Assembly (NCBI GenBank): GCA_905214345.1
Contig: CAJMLV010000006.1
Coordinates: forward strand, 1-64,000
Source: an uncultured bacterium
GTDB taxonomy: Bacteria; Bacillota; Clostridia; Oscillospirales; Ruminococcaceae
Length of the DNA stretch: 64,000 nt
Direction of reading: 5' to 3'
Shown here: piece by piece, positions 41,247 to 48,646 of the stretch
Numbering within the stretch: position 1 is the first letter of the stretch
Layout of the letters: each line of letters begins with the position of its first letter
Position numbers and translations under genes: made by a program
The notes under the pieces: model-generated
What the model was told of the DNA's origin: nothing
The model's database searches: none
Seen by the model: only the letters and a program-made list of their open reading frames with translations

Positions 41247-42692
41247 ATGCTGGACATCAAGCGTAACCTGACCACCATGACCGACTTCTACGAACTGACC
41301 ATGTCCGCCGGCTACTTCGACGAGGGCTACAAGGACAAGATCGCGGTGTTTGACATGTTCTTCCGCCGCGTGCCGGACGGCGGCGGTTACGCCATCATGG
41401 CGGGCCTGCAGCAGTTCATCGACGCGGTGGATCATTTGCAGTTCACGCCGGAAGACATCGATTATCTCCGGTCCACCCGCATGTTCCGGGAAGATTTCCT
41501 GGAATATCTGGCCAACTTCCAGCTGCACTGCAACATCTGGGCCATTGAGGAAGGCGTGCCCATCTTCCCCCAGGAACCCATCGTCACGGTGGAAGGCCCC
41601 GCCATTGAATGTCAGCTGCTGGAGACCCTTCTGCTGGTCACCTTCAACCACCAGTGCCTCATCGCCACCAAGGCCAGCCGCATCGTCCGCGCCGCCGCCG
41701 GCCGTCCGGTGATGGAATTCGGCGCCCGCCGTGCCCAGGGGTACGACGCCGCCTATTTCGGCGCCCGTGCGGCCTACATCGGCGGCTGCGGCTCCACCAG
41801 CTGCGTCATGGCGGCCCGGGACTTCGGCATCCCCGCTTCCGGTACCATGGCCCACGCCTGGGTGCAGATGTTCCCCACCGAATACGACGCCTTCAAGAAA
41901 TACGCCGAAATGTACCCCGACGCCTGTGTGCTGCTGGTGGATACCTACAACGTGCTGCGCCACGGTATTCCCGATGCCATCAAGGTGTTTGACGAAGTCC
42001 TCAAACCCATGGGCAAGCGTCCCCGGGGTGTGCGCATTGACTCCGGCGATATCGCCTACCTGTCCAAGAAGGCCCGCCGCATGCTGGACGAAGCCGGTTA
42101 CCCCGACTGCACCATCTGCGCTTCCAACAGCCTGGACGAATACCTGGTGCGTGACCTGATCCTGCAGGGGGCCCGGGTGGACAGCTTCGGCATCGGTGAA
42201 AACATGATCACCGCCAAGAGTGACCCTGTTTTCGGCGGAGTGTACAAGCTGGCCGCCGTCAAGGAAGAGGACGGCAGCTATACCCCCAAGATGAAGCTCA
42301 GCGAAACCGCCGAAAAGACCACCATTCCTTGCCTGAAAAAGGTCTGGCGCATTTATGACGAGGACAACAAGGCCATGGCCGACCTCATCACCATGGCGGA
42401 CGAACAGGTGGAGACCAAGCACGGCATTACCCTGTTTGACCCGGTGGAAACCTGGAAAGAGCGCACCTATGTGAACTGCACTGCCCGGTGCCTGTCCACT
42501 CCCATCTATGTGGAGGGCAAGCGTGTGTACACCAGCCCCAACCTGGAGGACATCCGCAAGTTCTGCAAGGCCCAGATCAACACCCTGTGGGACGAAGTCA
42601 AGCGCTTTGAGAACCCCCACCGCTACTATGTGGACCTGAGCCAGAAGCTGTGGGATACTCGCAGCGAACTGCTCAAGCGCCTGTCCAAATAA
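41247..42692 (+). CDS. pncB: Nicotinate phosphoribosyltransferase
   Basis: A 481-residue NAPRTase that converts nicotinate and PRPP to nicotinate mononucleotide with ATP in NAD salvage. Signatures are LTTMTDFYELTMSAGYF, EFGARRAQGYDAA, GTMAHAWVQMF with the phosphorylated-histidine region, and VRIDSGDIAYLSKKAR. Start ATG 41247 with AAGGAAGGA. It ends 35 nt before a complex terminator. Confidence 0.95.
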   Translation: MLDIKRNLTTMTDFYELTMSAGYFDEGYKDKIAVFDMFFRRVPDGGGYAIMAGLQQFIDAVDHLQFTPEDIDYLRSTRMFREDFLEYLANFQLHCNIWAIEEGVPIFPQEPIVTVEGPAIECQLLETLLLVTFNHQCLIATKASRIVRAAAGRPVMEFGARRAQGYDAAYFGARAAYIGGCGSTSCVMAARDFGIPASGTMAHAWVQMFPTEYDAFKKYAEMYPDACVLLVDTYNVLRHGIPDAIKVFDEVLKPMGKRPRGVRIDSGDIAYLSKKARRMLDEAGYPDCTICASNSLDEYLVRDLILQGARVDSFGIGENMITAKSDPVFGGVYKLAAVKEEDGSYTPKMKLSETAEKTTIPCLKKVWRIYDEDNKAMADLITMADEQVETKHGITLFDPVETWKERTYVNCTARCLSTPIYVEGKRVYTSPNLEDIRKFCKAQINTLWDEVKRFENPHRYYVDLSQKLWDTRSELLKRLSK

Positions 42693-42726
42693 AATCGGCA
42701 AAAAACGGTTACAAAACGATTACAGG

Positions 42727-42784
42727 ACCCCCTTGCTGCACAGAATACTCCTGCAAGAGTATCTGCCGGGCAAGGGGGCTTTGT
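42727..42784 (+). terminator. Terminator of pncB, overlapping the next ribosome binding site
   Basis: CCCCCTTGC (about 42728-42736) pairs with GCAAGGGGG (about 42769-42777), enclosing a second hairpin (AATACTC/GAGTAT); CTTTGTT follows. The 3' arm contains the AAGGGGG that is the only Shine-Dalgarno for the ATG at 42786. Confidence 0.75.
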
Positions 42785-42785
42785 T

Positions 42786-43175
42786 ATGTTGTTGATCCGT
42801 AACTGCCGTTGGGAAACCGCCGCGCTGTTCCTGCTGGGAGGAACAGCCTACCTGGGGTTGGAACTGGCCTGGCGGGGATGTACCCATTGGACCATGTTCT
42901 TTGCGGGGGGCGTTTGTCTGTGCCTGCTGCGCTGGTTTGATGACCGGTTCCGCTGCCCGCTGCCTGCGGCAGCCATGCTGGCAGCGGCGGGGGTATCGGG
43001 GGTGGAACTGGCTTTCGGGATGGTATGCACCTATCTGCTGCGCCTGCAAGTGTGGGATTACAGCGCCGAGTGGGGAAACATTGCCGGGCTGATCTGCCCC
43101 AAATACAGCTTTTTGTGGTTCCTGCTCTGTTTCTGGCTGCTGGCAGCTTTGCGGTTCCTCCGCCGATTGGCATAA
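42786..43175 (+). CDS. Small membrane protein, putative ABC-transporter type IV (PF06541-like)
   Basis: A 129-residue protein with four predicted transmembrane helices. It resembles the CmpB/YvlD-like family called putative ABC-transporter type IV: LELAWRGCTHWTMFFAGGVC, then VSGVELAFGMVCTYLL and VWDYSAEWGNIAGLICPKYS. Real function unknown. Its only RBS lies in the stem of the preceding terminator. Confidence 0.75.
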   Translation: MLLIRNCRWETAALFLLGGTAYLGLELAWRGCTHWTMFFAGGVCLCLLRWFDDRFRCPLPAAAMLAAAGVSGVELAFGMVCTYLLRLQVWDYSAEWGNIAGLICPKYSFLWFLLCFWLLAALRFLRRLA

Positions 43176-43248
43176 ATAAGTCCCTTTTATAGTATCGTAC
43201 AAATCGTTGCCACAGGGTCCGGTCCGCTTTATGGGCCTGCTGTTTCTG

Positions 43249-43254
43249 TATAAT
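43249..43254 (+). promoter_or_regulatory. Probable -10 box for the 37-residue gene
   Basis: TATAAT 34 bp upstream of the ATG at 43288; the -35 region is poor. Confidence 0.4.
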
Positions 43255-43287
43255 AAAGACAGAAACAAAGAAAGGCAGGCGGTACAA

Positions 43288-43401
43288 ATGACCACCCGAT
43301 TCAAGAATGTCAACGGCCACATCGAGGTATATTCCGCACAGGGAGAGTTCCTCTTCTCCGCCGATACCATGGAGGAAGCCTGGCGCGAACTGTGCGCGTA
43401 A
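43288..43401 (+). CDS. Small protein of 37 residues, unknown
   Basis: MTTRFKNVNGHIEVYSAQGE start and SADTMEEAWRELCA end. It looks like a compact beta hairpin followed by a helix. Start ATG 43288 with AAAGAAAGGCAGG upstream, TATAAT 34 bp away. Ordered-looking composition and its own promoter favour a real gene, but I do not recognise it. Confidence 0.6.
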   Translation: MTTRFKNVNGHIEVYSAQGEFLFSADTMEEAWRELCA

Positions 43402-43489
43402 CGCGTACAAACGTGGATGGTAAGTATACAAAACGACGGAAATGTGGAAAGTATCAAAATAAATTTTGTAAGTTTGTACAAAATGCGGG

Positions 43490-43518
43490 TTGCAAAAGTC
43501 TGACCTTACGTGTATACT
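43490..43518 (+). promoter_or_regulatory. Promoter of the 44-residue gene
   Basis: TTGCAA (43490-43495), 17 bp, TATACT (43513-43518), the same hexamers and spacing as the ribosomal operon promoter. Confidence 0.8.
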
Positions 43519-43592
43519 AAAGGTACAGAAAGAGGGAACCGGCCACCCGCAAGCAGCCGGTATCCCGCCTTATGTACAGAAAGGGGATCGCT

Positions 43593-43727
43593 ATGTTGAG
43601 CCTGCATAAGATCACGACATGGATGCGCGGTATCATTCAGCGCGGCGAGGATTACGGTCTGCCGGAGGATGTGTACAACGACGTGATCCCGTCCGGTGTG
43701 CATGATTTTACGCGTACCGATTTCTGA
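43593..43727 (+). CDS. Small protein of 44 residues, unknown
   Basis: MLSLHKITTWMRGIIQRGED start, rich in charged residues, ending SGVHDFTRTDF. ATG 43593 has AAAGGGGA 7-13 nt upstream, a consensus-spaced promoter and its own terminator 12 nt after the stop. This gives a complete monocistronic unit for a protein that I cannot assign. Confidence 0.7.
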   Translation: MLSLHKITTWMRGIIQRGEDYGLPEDVYNDVIPSGVHDFTRTDF

Positions 43728-43736
43728 ACACGGAGC

Positions 43737-43780
43737 AAGGCCGGTCAACGGTAAAAAACGTTGGCCGGTCTTGTTTTTTT
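43737..43780 (+). terminator. Terminator of the 44-residue gene
   Basis: A 14-bp stem with two G-U pairs (43737-43750 with 43759-43772), then a run of T to 43781. Confidence 0.85.
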
Positions 43781-43827
43781 TGCAAAAAAACGGTATGCTA
43801 TATAGGTATAACCAAGGAAGGGGGAGA

Positions 43828-44496
43828 ATGCCCGTGCCGTGGCTGCCCTATGCTATTTTTGATATGGATGGTACCCTGCTGGATTCCACCGGGATGTGGG
43901 ATCTGGTGGCGGACCGGGTTCTGGCCCGGTGGGGGATGACCTTTCCCCGCCAGGACCGTGAGGATAACCTGGTGCTGACCATTGAAGGAACGGCGCAGTA
44001 CTATGTGGACCACTACCATTTGCCGGTGACTGCGGCGGAAGTAGCGGACTGCATCCGTGCGGAAGCCCGCCGTGCCTATACCAGTGAGGCTGTCCTCAAG
44101 CCCGGCGTGGTTCCGGTACTGGATGCCCTGCGGGAAAAAGGTGTGCGGCTCTGTGTGGCTTCCGGTACCGACAAGCCTCTGGTGGATGCGGCTCTGGAGC
44201 ACCTGGGGATTTTGGACCGGTTTGAATTTACCCTTTCCTGCCAGACACCCCGCGGCAAAGAAAGTCCCGAGGTCTATCTGCGGGCACTGGAAGCCTTCGG
44301 CAACCCCGACCCTGCCCGGGTCATGGTCTTTGAGGATTCCCCCACCGCGCTGGACACTGCCAAAAAGCTGGGTCTGTACACCGTCGCCGTGTGGGACACC
44401 TACACCGCCGATGACTGGCCCGCATTGCAGCAGACCGCCGACAGCCTGTGCGAACGCTGGCCGGACTGGCTGGCCCAAACCAAAGAATCCAACTGA
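43828..44496 (+). CDS. HAD family phosphatase (beta-phosphoglucomutase-like)
   Basis: A 222-residue HAD hydrolase. Motif I is FDMDGTLLDS with the catalytic Asp pair, motif II VASGTDKP, motif III lysine in RGKESPE and motif IV VFEDSPTALDTA; the cap is the small helical type of the PGM/phosphoglycolate phosphatase group. Substrate unknown. ATG 43828 follows AAGGAAGG; an in-frame GTG at 43834 is possible. An extended -10 (TGC TATATA, 43796-43804) lies upstream. It is likely co-transcribed with the glycosyltransferase. Confidence 0.88.
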   Translation: MPVPWLPYAIFDMDGTLLDSTGMWDLVADRVLARWGMTFPRQDREDNLVLTIEGTAQYYVDHYHLPVTAAEVADCIRAEARRAYTSEAVLKPGVVPVLDALREKGVRLCVASGTDKPLVDAALEHLGILDRFEFTLSCQTPRGKESPEVYLRALEAFGNPDPARVMVFEDSPTALDTAKKLGLYTVAVWDTYTADDWPALQQTADSLCERWPDWLAQTKESN

Positions 44497-44520
44497 ATGT
44501 ATGTAAGAGGAGAAATCAAC

Positions 44521-45540
44521 ATGAAACTGATCACCTTTACCGTGCCTTGTTACAATTCGGCCGCGTATATGGACCGCTGCATCAAGACGCTTCTGCCTGC
44601 GGGCGAGGACGCCGAGATCATTCTGGTGGATGACGGCTCCAAGGATGAGACCGGTGCCATTGCGGACGCCTGGGCTGAAAAGTATCCGAACATCATCCGC
44701 GTGATCCATCAGGAAAACGGCGGCCATGGTGAGGGCGTGAACCAGGGCATCCGCAACGCTTCCGGTATGTACTTCAAGGTGGTGGACTCGGACGACTGGC
44801 TGGATGCCGATGCCCTGCAGAAGGTCATGGCCAAGCTGCGGGAATTTGCCGCTCTGCCTCAGCCCGTGGACCTGCTGCTGTGCAACTATGTGTATGAGCA
44901 CACGGTGGATAACACCCGCCATACCGTCCGGTATACCGGTATCCTGCCCCAGGACAAGATCTTTGGCTGGCAGGACATCGGCCATTTTCCCCAGAGCCAG
45001 AATATCCTGATGCACTCGGTGATCTATCGTACCCAGATCCTGCGGGATTGCGGCCTGCGCCTGCCCAAGCATACCTTCTATGTGGACAATATCTTTGTCT
45101 ACCTGCCCCTGCCCAGCTGCCGCAGTCTGTATTATATGGACCTGGACCTCTACCGTTACTTCATCGGCCGCGAGGACCAGAGCGTCAACGAAAAGGTCAT
45201 GGTCAAGCGGGTGGACCAGCAGGTGCGGGTCACCAAGCTGATGATCACCGCCGTGGACCTGTATGCCCTGCCGCCGGAACAGAAAAAGCTGCGGGCGTAT
45301 ATGTTCAACTACCTCTCCATGATGATGACCATTTCCAGCGTGTTCCTGACCATGGACGGCACCGCCGAAGCCCTGGCCAAGAAAGCCGAGCTGTGGAAGT
45401 TCCTCAAGCTGCATGACAGCCGTGTCTACCGCCGCTGTGTGGCATCGGTGGCGGGCCTGTGCAACCTGCCCGGCAAGGCAGGCCGCGGTATCACTCTGTG
45501 GGGGTACCGTGTGGCCCAGAAGATCTTCAAGTTCAACTGA
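44521..45540 (+). CDS. Family 2 glycosyltransferase
   Basis: A 339-residue inverting GT-A enzyme. It opens with TFTVPCYNSAAYMDRCI, has the donor-binding IILVDDGSKDETG and the metal-binding DSDDWLD. No transmembrane segment is present. It probably transfers a sugar in surface glycan or teichoic/polysaccharide synthesis; acceptor unknown. ATG 44521 has AGAGGAGA upstream. Confidence 0.88.
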   Translation: MKLITFTVPCYNSAAYMDRCIKTLLPAGEDAEIILVDDGSKDETGAIADAWAEKYPNIIRVIHQENGGHGEGVNQGIRNASGMYFKVVDSDDWLDADALQKVMAKLREFAALPQPVDLLLCNYVYEHTVDNTRHTVRYTGILPQDKIFGWQDIGHFPQSQNILMHSVIYRTQILRDCGLRLPKHTFYVDNIFVYLPLPSCRSLYYMDLDLYRYFIGREDQSVNEKVMVKRVDQQVRVTKLMITAVDLYALPPEQKKLRAYMFNYLSMMMTISSVFLTMDGTAEALAKKAELWKFLKLHDSRVYRRCVASVAGLCNLPGKAGRGITLWGYRVAQKIFKFN

Positions 45541-45551
45541 TTTTGCTGTTC

Positions 45552-45593
45552 AAAAGGCCGTCCGTCCCGGAGTATCCGGGCGGACGGCCTTTT
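45552..45593 (+). terminator. Terminator of the HAD-glycosyltransferase unit
   Basis: AAAAGGCCGTCCG (45552-45564) pairs with CGGACGGCCTTTT (45581-45593), 13 bp, with extra pairing in the loop. Confidence 0.93.
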
Positions 45594-45689
45594 CATCTTT
45601 TGAAAATATCTCTCCTTTTGGCCTGAAATGGGGTATGATACAGACAGAACAAAGAAACCCCACCATCACGGGAAAGGAGCCGAAGGCGT

Positions 45690-45821
45690 ATGATCAACTG
45701 GAAACGACTGTGGAACGATGCCATTCTCAACCGTCTGAGCAACCTGCTGGCCAATTCGGAGGAACAGGGCTTCCGGGATCTGTATATGACCTGTCTGGAA
45801 AATCTGCTCCTGAAAGAGTAA
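45690..45821 (+). CDS. Small helical protein of 43 residues, unknown
   Basis: MINWKRLWNDAILNRLSNLL start and FRDLYMTCLENLLLKE end, with a strong amphipathic helical pattern. ATG 45690 follows AAGGAG (45674-45679). It is flanked by two terminators, so it forms its own unit. I do not recognise it. Confidence 0.6.
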   Translation: MINWKRLWNDAILNRLSNLLANSEEQGFRDLYMTCLENLLLKE

Positions 45822-45827
45822 CACGGC

Positions 45828-45864
45828 AAAACCGCCCTCTGCCAAAACAGCAGGGGGCGGTTTT
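45828..45864. terminator. Bidirectional terminator between the 43-residue gene and cca
   Basis: AAAACCGCCC with GGGCGGTTTT arms (45828-45837 and 45855-45864), and A/T flanks on both sides suited to both directions. Confidence 0.85.
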
Positions 45865-45875
45865 CAATTGGTGCA

Positions 45876-47243
45876 TCAGTTTTGTTTGGCGCGCACAGCC
45901 TGCAGCAAGGCTTCCCGGTCGTTGGGCAGGGTGCCCTGCATCACCTGCTGCAAAAGCCGTTCCAGGGTGTTGCCCACCAGGGGACCGGGAGTCAGTCCGG
46001 CGGCAATCAGGTCGCTGCCGGTGATGGCCAGCCCGGAAACGGTATAGCAGCCTGTACGGGCCAGCTCTTCCATCCGGCGGGAAAATTCCCGCACTTCCCG
46101 GCAGCGCTGGGCCACCGCATCGTTGTTGGTATGGGCGGCCAGGTCGGCCAGTTTCAGGCGGCAGAGCCGCTGCAGAAACAGCGGGCCGCGCAGGTGGAGC
46201 TGTTCCAGAATCTCGGTGTCGGAAGAGGGGAGAGGACCGTCGTGGACGGCCACCAGACCACTGACGCCATCGATGACAAAAACGGGCGCCCGCAGCCGCT
46301 GCAGGATCTGCCGGGCCAACCGTCCGCCCCGCTGGTTGTGACCGGGGAAATGGGCGGCACCGGCATCATCCACGGTGCGGCAAAGGGGTTTGGCCATGTC
46401 ATGCAGCAGCACGGCCCAACGCAGGACCCGGGCACTGCGGGTATCCAGGCCTTCGGTGTCCAGTGCCCCCACCGCCGCCGACGTGTGATCCCACACGTCA
46501 TAGCAGTGCCAGCGGCCGGGCTGGGTACAGCCGATACAGGCTTCGATCTCAGGCAGGGCACCGGCCAGAACATGTCCGTACCGGGCCAGAACCGTACCGG
46601 CAGCAAAACCTGCCAGCAGCCGGTCCAGTTCGGTGAAGATGCGCTCTGCCGAAACACAGCGCACCGAATTCCGGGCCTGAAAAGCCGCCCGGGCGGTGTC
46701 GGGGTCCAGGCGGAACCCCAGCTGCGACGCAAAACGGACTGCCCGCAGAATACGCAGGGCATCCTCGTCAAAGCGGGCGGCCGGGTCGCCCACACAGCGC
46801 AGAAGTCCGGCCTGCAGGTCCCGCTGCCCGCCGAACAGGTCGACCAGACCGGTTTCGGGGGACCAGGCCATGGCGTTGACGGTGAAATCCCGCCGCGCCA
46901 GGTCTTCCCGCAGGCAGGGGACAAAATGTACCTGGTCGGGATGGCGGCCGTCGGTGTAGGTGCCGTCCTGGCGGAAGGTGGTGATCTCCCAGCTGTGACC
47001 TTCCAGCACCACCGCCACCGTACCGTGCTTCTTGCCTTTCAGCAGCAGGCGGTACCCCGCAAACAGGGCTTCCATCTCTTCGGGGCGGGCACTGGTACAG
47101 ATGTCCCAGTCGTCCGGTGTGCGGCCCAGCAGGCTGTCCCGCACGCAGCCGCCCACAATGTAGGCGTCATGCCCGGCCTGCTGCAGCTTGTTCAGCAGCA
47201 GACAGGCCGGTTCCGGAGGCCGGATACGGGGTTCTTTGTTCAT
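45876..47243 (-). CDS. cca: CCA tRNA nucleotidyltransferase with HD domain
   Basis: A 455-residue class II CCA-adding enzyme that builds or repairs the tRNA 3' CCA end. The catalytic head has YIVGGCVRDSLLG and D45-W-D47, the RRDFTVNAMA motif and the ERIFTELDRLLAG neck. A C-terminal HD phosphohydrolase domain (LLHDMAKP) adds phosphatase-type activity in related enzymes. It is the last gene before a shared terminator. Confidence 0.93.
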   Translation of the reverse strand: MNKEPRIRPPEPACLLLNKLQQAGHDAYIVGGCVRDSLLGRTPDDWDICTSARPEEMEALFAGYRLLLKGKKHGTVAVVLEGHSWEITTFRQDGTYTDGRHPDQVHFVPCLREDLARRDFTVNAMAWSPETGLVDLFGGQRDLQAGLLRCVGDPAARFDEDALRILRAVRFASQLGFRLDPDTARAAFQARNSVRCVSAERIFTELDRLLAGFAAGTVLARYGHVLAGALPEIEACIGCTQPGRWHCYDVWDHTSAAVGALDTEGLDTRSARVLRWAVLLHDMAKPLCRTVDDAGAAHFPGHNQRGGRLARQILQRLRAPVFVIDGVSGLVAVHDGPLPSSDTEILEQLHLRGPLFLQRLCRLKLADLAAHTNNDAVAQRCREVREFSRRMEELARTGCYTVSGLAITGSDLIAAGLTPGPLVGNTLERLLQQVMQGTLPNDREALLQAVRAKQN

Positions 47244-47277
47244 GCCCGGGGCCTCCTTTCTTCAGGGTGAAAACGGC

Positions 47278-47676
47278 TCATTCAAAATGCCATTGCTGGG
47301 TCAGGTCCACGGTGCAGGCCACACAGCCGCCTTCGGCCATCAGGGAGGCCACCTTCTCACGGGCAGCTTCCTCGTCGGGCATCCAGGTCACCAGGAAGAA
47401 GTTCTCCTCCGGCACGCCGTAATACACCCAGATACCGTCGGCGCGCACCAGATCGCTGAGATGGTCCAGTTCCTCGCCGTCGGTCAGACCGGCGCCCTCC
47501 TCGGCATAGATCATTTCCGGGCTGACCTGCATGCTTTCAATCACGGTGATGCTGCTGGTGATATAACCGTCACGGTCGGTGCTGGGCATATCGGCACCGC
47601 ATACCTCCCACGCCGAGGCGAAAGCTTTGATGAGCAGCTCCCGCACCTCGATCATGGAATCCCCAGGATTATACAT
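47278..47676 (-). CDS. Conserved hypothetical protein, 132 residues
   Basis: Start MYNPGDSMIEVRELLIKAFA at 47676, with AAGGAA on the minus strand upstream. It is acidic (pattern EEGAGLTDGEELDHLSDLVR) with no signal or membrane segment and ends in a strand-rich part containing CVACTVDLTQQ. I do not recognise it. It lies in the same direction as cca and the RpiR regulator. Confidence 0.75.
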   Translation of the reverse strand: MYNPGDSMIEVRELLIKAFASAWEVCGADMPSTDRDGYITSSITVIESMQVSPEMIYAEEGAGLTDGEELDHLSDLVRADGIWVYYGVPEENFFLVTWMPDEEAAREKVASLMAEGGCVACTVDLTQQWHFE

Positions 47677-47704
47677 GATATTCCTTCTTTCTATTGCTTT
47701 GTGT

Positions 47705-48541
47705 TTACAGTATATCATGCTCCCGCAATGGGGGCAACGAATTTGTGTCAAACTTCTGCAGCGGCCCGTAAAAGGCCAGCAGCATGTCTGCCAAAGCCAG
47801 TTCGGCATAACGGTGGAAGGTGTAATCCTTTCCCGCACCGGCCAGCAGAACATGGGTCACAAAGGGGTATTTCCGTGCTACGTCTTCAGCCTGCGTCAGC
47901 AGCCAGAAATCTCCTGCACCGCTGGCCAGCCGGGCTACCGATTCTGTCATCACATCCAGTCCGCAGCCGTTCATGCTCAGCATCAGGATCAAGGTTCCGG
48001 AACCGACCTTCACATCGTTCAGGTTGGCAGTGGAAAGAAGCACCCGGGTGATCTTGCCCCGCTTGACCAGTTCTCTCTGCAGGTACAACATCATCAGGCC
48101 GGAATAGTCCATACCAAGCAGCAGAACATCCTCCGCGGCACGGATGGCTTCGGCCAGCATTCGCATACAGGCGGGGTCTACGGCATCCAGACAGGCGTGG
48201 ATGTCACGGCCCATGGCGCGGCAGCATTCATCCAGAGCCGGGCCCGTCATAACGGTGGAGTCGGTGCCGAACATGTTGCCGCAGTAATAGGCAGATTCGG
48301 TGCGCATGCGCCGGTCCAGAATACACTCATCCTTGAAATGCAGAAAATCATCGTACCCCAGAGCGTGACAGAACCGGGTGATGGTGGCGGCCGAAACATG
48401 ACAGGCGGCGGCCAGCTGGGTGATGTTCATGGTCAGTACCTGGTCGAAATGATTCAGGCAGTACTGGGCAATGGTCTGGTTGGTCTGACCCCGGTTTTGT
48501 TCCGAGGCGACCAGCAGCAACAGTTCTTCTGCCATCTGCAT
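47705..48541 (-). CDS. MurR/RpiR family transcriptional regulator
   Basis: A 278-residue regulator with an N-terminal helix-turn-helix of the RpiR type (AAACHVSAATITRFCHALGY) and a C-terminal SIS domain that binds phosphosugars (EDVLLLGMDYSGLMMLYLQR). Start ATG 48541 has AGGAG (plus 48552-48556) 10 nt upstream; a TATAAG -10 candidate lies at plus 48560-48565, which excludes a longer start at 48568. Effector unknown; it lies between pckA and the 132-residue gene. Confidence 0.85.
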   Translation of the reverse strand: MQMAEELLLLVASEQNRGQTNQTIAQYCLNHFDQVLTMNITQLAAACHVSAATITRFCHALGYDDFLHFKDECILDRRMRTESAYYCGNMFGTDSTVMTGPALDECCRAMGRDIHACLDAVDPACMRMLAEAIRAAEDVLLLGMDYSGLMMLYLQRELVKRGKITRVLLSTANLNDVKVGSGTLILMLSMNGCGLDVMTESVARLASGAGDFWLLTQAEDVARKYPFVTHVLLAGAGKDYTFHRYAELALADMLLAFYGPLQKFDTNSLPPLREHDIL

Positions 48542-48573
48542 GGGGCAGACACTCCTTTGCTTATACAAAATAG

Positions 48574-48618
48574 AAAGACCGCCCCGCCCGTGCTTGTGCC
48601 GGGGTGGGGCGGTCTTTT
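48574..48618 (-). terminator. Terminator of pckA
   Basis: AAAGACCGCCCC (48574-48585) and GGGGCGGTCTTT (48606-48617) form a 12-bp stem. On the minus strand the U-rich tail (TCTATTTT) follows. It directly precedes the RpiR gene's -10 region. Confidence 0.9.
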
Positions 48619-48646
48619 ACCGATTCAGTTCAACCGAAAAAATCGA

